Below are positions 57,393-64,000 of a stretch of DNA of 64,000 nucleotides, piece after piece. Positions within the stretch are counted from its first letter, which is position 1, and each line of letters begins with the position of its first letter. The notes beneath the pieces are model-generated. The model was given only the letters and a program-made list of their open reading frames with translations, was not told the DNA's origin and searched no databases. The stretch is from NCBI RefSeq assembly GCF_907164915.1, contig NC_061863.1, positions 35,375,382 through 35,439,381 on the forward strand. The letters are read 5' to 3'. The DNA comes from Impatiens glandulifera. Lineage: Eukaryota > Streptophyta > Magnoliopsida > Ericales > Balsaminaceae. Made by a program: the position numbers and the translations under genes.

Positions 57393-57945
57393 CTATTTGG
57401 CTTTATGCTTCTTTAATGGTGAATGTACTGATGCATTTGATGATAATTGTTTATGAGAATTGACCTCCTTCCCTTGGATAAGTTTCACTTTAGAGGAGCC
57501 AAGACTAATCTGATAAAATGAATTATGTTTCATTATTTTAGGAATTTCACATTCACCTTCACATTTCTTTGCTTCATTTTTATTTGACTTGCTTCGGTCT
57601 ACTTTAAAAGTTTCCTTCTCACTGTCCTCCACTTTATTCTAATCATTTTCTTCCTATGATTATTCTTCTTTTTCATCCTTTGATTCTTCTTCTTTATCTA
57701 ATTCTTTATCTTTCATTTCCTTCAATCCTTCATCATTTTCATCATTAAATCTTCATCTCCATCTTTAACTTCCTCATGGAGATCTTTAACTTCCTCATTC
57801 TGATTGTCTGATTCTTTAGTTTCAGCTTTCTCATTTTTCTCTTGAACCTTTAGTTTTTCTTTATATTCTTTAATTGTTTTTGCACATTTGTTACTAGAAT
57901 ATTCAAAATTATTGCAGAACGCACATCTGTTTGGCCTTCATTCAT
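57393..57945 (-). pseudogene. Degenerate Copia gag fragment, duplicate of 18799-19350
   Basis: Identical by eye to the copy-1 relic, including the Tyr-for-His knuckle and the same stops. The last 79 codons (57632-57393) are open. Confidence 0.45.
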
Positions 57946-58250
57946 TCGTAATATCCATTTATGTGAGTTTGCCTCTTCAGTTAACTCTTGTCGTCTTTGC
58001 TAGTAAAGTAATTCTAGGATGCATTTTAAAATTTATCCTAACATATATGATGTTTTCGCTTTTCTCCGTTATTTGGTCCATATATAATTGTTTCCCCAAG
58101 AGAGTAGCGAAATGGTCAAGTAGTTATACATTATACATATGAGTTGAGCGTTCCTTAGTTCATACCTTTGGGTTGTTTCCTTTGGTTTGCTGAGTAGGTT
58201 CATACCTTTGGACCATTTTCTCAGTTTCATACAGTTTGACCCAACATATG

Positions 58251-59601
58251 TGTTAGATAAATTCATACCGGTTCAAATAAACCTAACTTAAACAAACTTC
58301 CTACGCAGGAACAAGGAACCGGACCGGATGAACAAAAGAAAACCAACTGAAGAAACCGAACCGGTCAAGCTACCAAACCGATCAAGAGTATTCGGTACGT
58401 AACCGCACAGAGGAAGGATCGGCCAAAGCTCAAAAACCGGAATCTTCATACAACCGATCAATCCACAAGGCAATCATAACCGGAAGAAGTCCGGTTACTT
58501 CACTATCAAAAGACATTCGGCCAAGTCAAGTGGCCAACCTAGGCCAAGTCAAGAGGCCGACTAGTACAAGAAGACACTTTGGGTATCTGCTGAGAATGAT
58601 ACCAAAGGAACAGACTGAATACTTCCATATCCATGCAAGTCTGAGGAAAGACTGTAGGCTGCAGAAAACAGTACTACCGGATCCTTCTACTTCGGGATAA
58701 GCCAGAAAGGAAATCTTCAAAGTACAGACAACTGTCCAAGAAGACAGTGCCTACATTGAGTAAAAGACAAACCCAGCAGGTTTGCTTTACAGACGGGCAA
58801 GTCTGAAACAGGATGCCAGGTCTGAGATTGACCGTCAGGTCTGAGGAGAAGACCGCAGGTCTGAGACACTGAATCACTGCATCTCTGATCAGCCAATCAG
58901 ATTCAAGGCCTCGAAATATGACCGTTGGCATATTTCACCTATAAAAGGAGGCAGTTGCAGAAGAGTAAATGCGGGATTTTGAGCAGTTACTAAGAGTTAT
59001 TAAGTGAGAAAAACATTGGGATAACAAGAGCTAAGTGCATTTACTACAAGTGATAACAGTGTGGTATTCTAAGAAAGCCTAAGTGCTAAATTCTAAGTGT
59101 GTGTTACAATTTCGGTGTAAATTGTAAGAGTGTTATCGAGCAGGAAATAAGTCTCGATCGGATTGTATTTGTATTCCTTAGTGAATATCCTTCTCGCGGT
59201 TTCGAGAGAAAGGGGTGACGTAGGAGTTTTATCTCCGAACATCCATAAAACTCTGTTGTGTTATTTACTTTCTGTTGGCTTCCTTACATAACCGACTAAC
59301 TTAACCATACCACTCCAAACCAACTCCATACTGACCATACCGAATATCCAGATAACCGAAACCGATCCACCATTCTTCAAATCTCCATCATCCGAAACCG
59401 ACTTCGCCTATCATACACGTGTACCGCTTCAACTTGAAAGCAAACCCCTTCCGCGCTTGAACCTAGTTCAAGGGTTTGTGACAGGTTGTGTAGTATTGAA
59501 ACCCCGGTGTTAATCTCTAACCGGATTAATCACCACCCTACGAGTGAGAACCGCTAACCGGTCCAACCCCCGGTCCACCAGCGGCGACCTAGATCCTAAC
59601 A
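58251..59601 (+). repeat. 5' LTR of E5 (1,351 bp)
   Basis: TGTTAGATAA ... AGATCCTAACA, with terminal TGTTAG/CTAACA. It is rich in AACCGG/CCGGTT words at about 58260-58500. A CTATAAAAGG TATA box lies near 58940-58950, followed by a probable R/U5 region. Confidence 0.9.
58940..58950 (+). promoter_or_regulatory. LTR TATA box of E5
   Basis: CTATAAAAGG lies about 650 bases before the LTR end and is the best core-promoter candidate in the LTR. Confidence 0.6.
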
Positions 59602-59603
59602 AT

Positions 59604-59615
59604 TGGTATCAGAGC
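59604..59615 (+). other. Primer binding site of E5
   Basis: TGGTATCAGAGC, two bases after the LTR end, complementary to the 3' end of initiator tRNA-Met. Confidence 0.9.
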
Positions 59616-59661
59616 AGTTAGTTTCAATACTCAAGCAAACATTTATCAAGATAGGCCTCCA

Positions 59662-61488
59662 ATGCTAGAAGGTGATGATTTTGCCAACTGGAAGGCACGC
59701 ATGCATCTACATCTAGTCACCTTGGATGATGAAATGGAATCCATTCTGACCGAAGGACCGATATTCATTGATAAAGATAGAAAAGAATGGACGGCTGAAG
59801 ATAGGAGAAGGAACAATCTGGACAACCATGCAAGAAACCGGATCTCCAACAGCGTAGACAGAAATACATACTGCAAGATCAGAGACTGCAAAACCGCGAA
59901 GGAGACTTGGAACACGGTCATCCAGATCTTTGAGGGAAATGAAAGAACAAAGGAGAACAAAATAATGGTGGCCACACAGAGGTTTGAAAGCATCAAAATG
60001 AAACCAGGGGAAACTATGAAGGAATACAGTGACAGGTTCACTGGTGTATTAGATGAGTTGGCAAATCTGGGCAAGAAGTACGACAACAAAGAGGTCATTA
60101 TGAAGGTCTTGAGATCTCTTCCAAGTGCTTGGGATATAAAGACGATGGTCATGAGAGAATCAAAGAGCCTACGTAAGATGAAATTATACGATGTATTCGA
60201 AGATCTTAAGGCATATGAGTTCGAGATGAATTCCAGAACTGAAGAGGAAGTCTCGGCCTCAACGTCAACCAGAGCACTGTTCACATCTACGGAACCGGCT
60301 GCACCTGTTCCTGCTCCTATATCTACATCTGCACCGGTACCGACTCCTGCACCTGCACCGATCAGAACCGCCGAACAGTTTACTGAGGACGCCATGGCAA
60401 TGCTTGCACAGAAGTTTGGGAGGTTCATGAAAAGGAGCCAACCGACAAACAACTACTATGGTGACAAATCCAATATAAGATGCTATAACTGTAACTGTAT
60501 GGGACATTTTAAGTGGGAATGCAGGAAACCAAGGAGAGATACACAGAAACCAGACTACCAAAATAACCGGAACAACTATCAACAAACCGGTGAAGGAAGT
60601 GAAGTACCGAAAGCACTGATAGCCGATGATGGAGGAAGCCTATGGGCTCACAGTGACAGTGACGATGACCTCACATGTCTCATGGCAAATGAGGAACAGG
60701 TATTTGACTCTCCCTGTGAAGAATTTACTAAAGATGAGTTATATAATGCATTGAATGACATGGTAGAAGAATATAAGAACCTATTGACTATGTTACCTAA
60801 GCACCTCAACATCAAAACCGATCCCATAGTACCTATCCCAGTAGAACCAGAGGTACCTATCATCACCAAACCGGAAGTCATACAACCTGATGATACTCAT
60901 ACCCTAGAAACCGAATTAGACTCTAAGATCGAACAACTTAGTGAGTCGACTAAAGAACTAACCGAGAAAGAGAATGCCAGATTTCAGTATACGATGGCCG
61001 CCTATAGGAGATCTAGCGATATAGTAAAGAACCTGAATAAAGAATACAGGCATCCACGTTGTAAGAATGGCCTAGGATACACAGAGAACAGATCTAAAAA
61101 CCGAAAATCCATATGGAAAGCAAAGCTTACAAAAGGAAACCTTCCCTTTATAAAATTCCTTAAGAGCACCTGTACAGCTGAAGAAGAGGAGACCGCGTAT
61201 TATAGGGAAGAAAAGACAAAGTATGACTATGTTGGGCCAACCGATTCATGGCTTGACCTTGAGAAAAGGAAAGCAGAAATCCTCAAATATAAGAAAGACT
61301 TCCCTGAACCACGTAGATCAAACTATAGATCATCAGACCAAAGACCACCATCATTTAGGTCATCTGTAGGGAAACCGAAATACACCAGACCAAGTGTGAG
61401 GAGAACAGTTGAAACTTTAGCAAAGAAGACCGTTCGATTTATCAAGGTTTGGGTACCTAAGGGACTAATCGCATGTGGACCCAAGTAA
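59662..61488 (+). CDS. Copia gag polyprotein (E5), intact frame of 608 aa
   Basis: ATG 59662 (MLEGDDFANWKARMHLHL) is the first in frame. The frame is open further upstream (a YQDRPP stretch precedes it) but no earlier ATG exists after the primer site, so the original start may be lost. Order: UBN2-type gag domain (residues 5-190), Pro/Ala-rich linker, zinc knuckle C-YN-C-NCMG-H-FKWE-C at 60481-60522 (intact CX2CX4HX4C), acidic region, long Sirevirus-type C-terminal extension (YRHPRCKNGLGY, TKGNLPFIKF), ending PKGLIACGPK. Gag forms particles and binds element RNA in the cytoplasm. Pol follows in the +1 frame with a 14-base overlap. 608 aa is within the range of Sirevirus Gag. Confidence 0.88.
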   Translation: MLEGDDFANWKARMHLHLVTLDDEMESILTEGPIFIDKDRKEWTAEDRRRNNLDNHARNRISNSVDRNTYCKIRDCKTAKETWNTVIQIFEGNERTKENKIMVATQRFESIKMKPGETMKEYSDRFTGVLDELANLGKKYDNKEVIMKVLRSLPSAWDIKTMVMRESKSLRKMKLYDVFEDLKAYEFEMNSRTEEEVSASTSTRALFTSTEPAAPVPAPISTSAPVPTPAPAPIRTAEQFTEDAMAMLAQKFGRFMKRSQPTNNYYGDKSNIRCYNCNCMGHFKWECRKPRRDTQKPDYQNNRNNYQQTGEGSEVPKALIADDGGSLWAHSDSDDDLTCLMANEEQVFDSPCEEFTKDELYNALNDMVEEYKNLLTMLPKHLNIKTDPIVPIPVEPEVPIITKPEVIQPDDTHTLETELDSKIEQLSESTKELTEKENARFQYTMAAYRRSSDIVKNLNKEYRHPRCKNGLGYTENRSKNRKSIWKAKLTKGNLPFIKFLKSTCTAEEEETAYYREEKTKYDYVGPTDSWLDLEKRKAEILKYKKDFPEPRRSNYRSSDQRPPSFRSSVGKPKYTRPSVRRTVETLAKKTVRFIKVWVPKGLIACGPK

Positions 61489-64000
61489 ATGTGGGTACCA
61501 AATAGTTGTAAATATGTACTTTTTGCAGGATCCAAAGAAACGGCTAGGAAACTCCGAATGGTTCTTGGACAGCGGTTGCTCCAGACACATGACCGGAAAT
61601 AGCAATCTGCTAACCGACATTAGATCAGTAACCGGTGCTCCTATCACTTTCGGTGACAACTCTAAAGGTAAAACCGTGGGCAAGGGTAAGATTGTCCATG
61701 GTAACCTAACTATTGACAATGTACTTCTAGTTGAAAACCTACGTTTTAATCTACTTAGCATTAGTCAGATGTGTGATGCCGGATACACAGTAGAATTCCT
61801 TAAACATGCATGCTTAGTTAAGAACTCTCAAGGGATAGTGCTACTAACCGGAAATAGGATAGGTAACATCTACAAGGTAGACTGGAAAACTAGAGTAGAA
61901 CACCCTATATGCATGATAGCTAAAACTGATCAAACCTGGCTATGGCACAAAAGACTAAACCATCTAAACATGAAAACATTAAACTACATTCGTGGTAAGA
62001 AACTAGTTGAAGGCATCCCGGATATAGTATTTAACCAGGATAAGGTTTGTTCAGCATGCCAAATGGGTAAACAAACTAGGTCATCGTTTAAGAGCAAAGG
62101 AAATCTCCAATCTAGCCGATGCCTAGATCTTCTTCACATGGATTTATTTGGACCAATTCAGGTCATAAGCCTAGGCGGTATGCTTTACACCATGGTAGTT
62201 ATTGATGATTACTCTAGATATACATGGGTAATATTTTTACCATCTAAACGTGAAACGGTATCAAACCTAATCAACCTCCTTAAGCGTTTGCAAAATGAAA
62301 AATCAACTCGTATAAATTGCATTCGAAGCGATAGAGGTACCGAATTTACTAATAGCACATTAACTGCATATCTTGATGAATCCGGCATTAGACACGAGTT
62401 GTCTAGTGCTAGGACTCCTCAACAAAATGGCCTGGCCGAGAGAAGAAACCGGACTCTCAAGGAAGCCGCACGGTCCATGATAGCCGACTCCGGCATTGCC
62501 CAGAAATATTGGGCTGAAGCTATCAACACTGCATGCCATACACAAAATCGGTCTTTGATTAACAGATTTCACAACAAAACACCATATGAGGTTTATTTTA
62601 ACAGAGTTCCTAAACTTAAATACCTCAGGATTTTCGGCTGTAAATGTTATATTCATAATAATGGTAAAACTCAACTCACTGCTTTTGATGCAAAGACCGA
62701 CACCGGCATTATGCTAGGATACTCGTCGGTAAGTAAAGCATATAGAGTATATAACAATAGAACTGCAACCATGGAGGAAACAATTCACGTTGTTTTCGAT
62801 GAATCGGTTGAAAGCAACACTGCTTCATGCTTTGATCTACATAACAGACTGGAAAATAACGATATTCATTCTGATAGCGAAGATGAGACCCCGGTCTTCA
62901 GGGGATTTGTCCATGACCTAATGGGTAACATTGATACCCAGCCGGATCAAGCTGTTTCACAACAGGAAGCTGACACTTCGGTCCAACCCGAGGAAGCCGG
63001 TCGGTCTGACAATCTTGGTCAGCCTACCGACATGTCTAGCCTTGATCAATTAAACGGTAACTTGGTAGACACCCTTGAACTGAATCTCTGAAAAAATAGT
63101 AAACATCCTCCTGAGCAAATTATAGGTGACCCTTCAGAACCTGTTCGAACTAGGAGTCAACTTCTGGAAGGATATTTTAACTCTGCTTTTAAATCCCAGA
63201 TTGAACCGAAAAGAATAGATGAAGCATTGTCAGATCCGGATTGGATCTTGGGAATGCAAGAAGAGCTAAACCAGTTTGAGAGTAGTAAGGTCTGGTACTT
63301 AGTTCCTAGACCGAAGGATCAATCGGTCATAGGGACAAGATGGGTATTCAGAAACAAACTCAATGAGGACGGTCTGGTCACGAGGAACAAAGCCAGATTA
63401 GTGGCTCAAGGCTACAAACAGGAAGAAGGCATTGACTTTGAAGAGTCATTTGCTCCTGTAGCCAGGATTGAAGCCATTAGGATTTTTCTTGCATTTGCTG
63501 CTTTCAAAAATTTCAAAGTTTTTCAAATGGATGTTAAGAGTGCATTTTTGAACGGTGACCTACGTGAAGAAGTGTACGTTGAACAGCCACCCGGCTTCAA
63601 AAATGCTGCACTTCCAAACCATGTATACCGGCTAAACAAAGCTTTATACGGTCTAAAGCAAGCACCAAGAGCCTGGTATGATACACTAACCGCATTTTTA
63701 TTAGAGCATGATTTCACCATCGGTTCGGTGGATAAGACCTTGTTCAAATTTGAAAAGAAGGAACATATCCTACTTGTTCAAATCTATGTAGATGATATTA
63801 TCTTTGGTTCCACCGATCCAAAGCTCTGTGATAAATTTTCAAAAATGATGACTGACAAATTTGAAATGAGTATGATGGGAGAATTAAGTTTCTTCCTAGG
63901 TCTTCAGGTTAAGCAACTCAAGGAAGGAACATTCATCAGTCAACCTAAATATACCAAGGAGCTCCTGAAGAAATTCGGTATGGATACCTGCTCCTCGGCG
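61475..64000 (+). pseudogene. Copia pol polyprotein (E5), one in-frame stop, truncated by the window
   Basis: Domains in order: protease (WFLDSGCSRHMTG, D-S-G near 61568), GAG-pre-integrase (WLWHKRLNHLNM, CSACQMGKQ zinc residues), integrase core (HMDLFGP, DDYSRYTW, RSDRGTEF, PQQNGLAERRNRTLKEAARSM), then a linker with TGA at 63089-63091, and reverse transcriptase in the same frame ([51 protein letters not shown] at 63785-63796). PR-IN-RT order defines Copia. The stop lies in the variable linker before RT and probably blocks RT/RNase H synthesis. Translation may depend on frameshifting from gag or a separate start; ATG 61475 is only the first one in frame. Confidence 0.9.

Larger units (their letters stand above)
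54308..58250. repeat. Segmental duplication, copy 2
   Basis: It matches 13023-19656 without the Mutator-like element. The empty site reads ...CTGCTTCATTATACAG... near 54765-54782. The left edge falls inside E6 gag; the right edge is the E5 LTR start. Confidence 0.9.
58251..64000 (+). mobile_element. Ty1/Copia (Sirevirus-like) element E5, nearly intact, runs off the right edge
   Basis: 5' LTR 58251-59601, primer site 59604-59615, gag 59662-61488, pol 61475 to the window end. It inserted into duplicated segment copy 2 at ...CAACATATG; copy 1 shows the target uninterrupted. The remaining RT, RNase H, any accessory gene and the 3' LTR lie beyond the window. Its LTR is the same family as the LTRs of modules 2 and 3, so it or a sister could supply enzymes to them. 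Confidence 0.92.

Noticed and set aside
61470..61530. A tiny intron between gag and pol (GTACC...GCAG)
   Set aside because: It would be under 40 bases, too short for a normal plant intron. A longer splice to this AG remains possible and is listed as a finding.

Overview
This is a plant nuclear window, almost certainly from a eudicot, and it consists almost entirely of nested transposable elements. It is AT-rich. Every recognisable coding region belongs to a plant transposon or retrotransposon family (CACTA/En-Spm, Mutator-like, hAT, Ty1/Copia), or to a gene fragment carried inside one. No conserved host gene is complete. I saw no tRNA, rRNA or bacterial feature. The accessory gene family found here is, as far as I recall, very abundant in Lamiales genomes such as Dorcoceras; that is a weak hint only.

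Layout. 1-4704 is the 3' half of a CACTA element (tnp2 transposase end, a PTTA-type second gene, a palindromic subterminal array and the 3' terminus). 5204-11976 (E1, + strand) is a 5'-truncated Copia element: a gag tail, an accessory gene and a 3' LTR. 13023-19656 is copy 1 of a duplicated segment; it holds a complete 2.66-kb Mutator-like element (13509-16168) and leads into a decayed tandem-repeat array (about 17.7-22.2 kb) containing a small CACTA-like element. From 23367 to 37296 lies a minus-strand Copia remnant (E2), split by E3 (24627-34912). E3 is a complete two-LTR element with a TGAAG target duplication that carries gag plus the accessory gene but no pol. Two tandem minus-strand modules (37297-41697 and 41698 onward) each consist of an accessory gene with its 3' LTR. 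The second is interrupted upstream by a 5.05-kb hAT element (45556-50609) with an almost open transposase and two exons resembling a dienelactone hydrolase gene. 50.9-54.3 kb is a further minus-strand Copia remnant (E6) with two accessory genes, one of them intact, plus broken pol and gag. 54308-58250 is copy 2 of the duplicated segment, without the Mutator-like element. 58251 to the right edge is E5, a nearly intact Copia element (LTR, PBS, gag, pol with one nonsense codon) that continues past the window.

How the parts relate. The Copia elements look like the Sirevirus (SIRE/Maximus) lineage: the gag/pol type, LTRs packed with short palindromes, duplicated polypurine tracts in two copies, and a gene between pol and the 3' LTR. 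The unusual part is that downstream gene. Seven copies are visible, six of them preceded by a clear TATA box inside the element. In one element family (E1, E2, E3) the same short inverted-repeat motif is packed both into the LTR and into the region upstream of the accessory gene. Several copies have lost gag and pol but keep promoter, gene and 3' LTR together. This accessory-gene cassette is the best candidate here for an under-described system.
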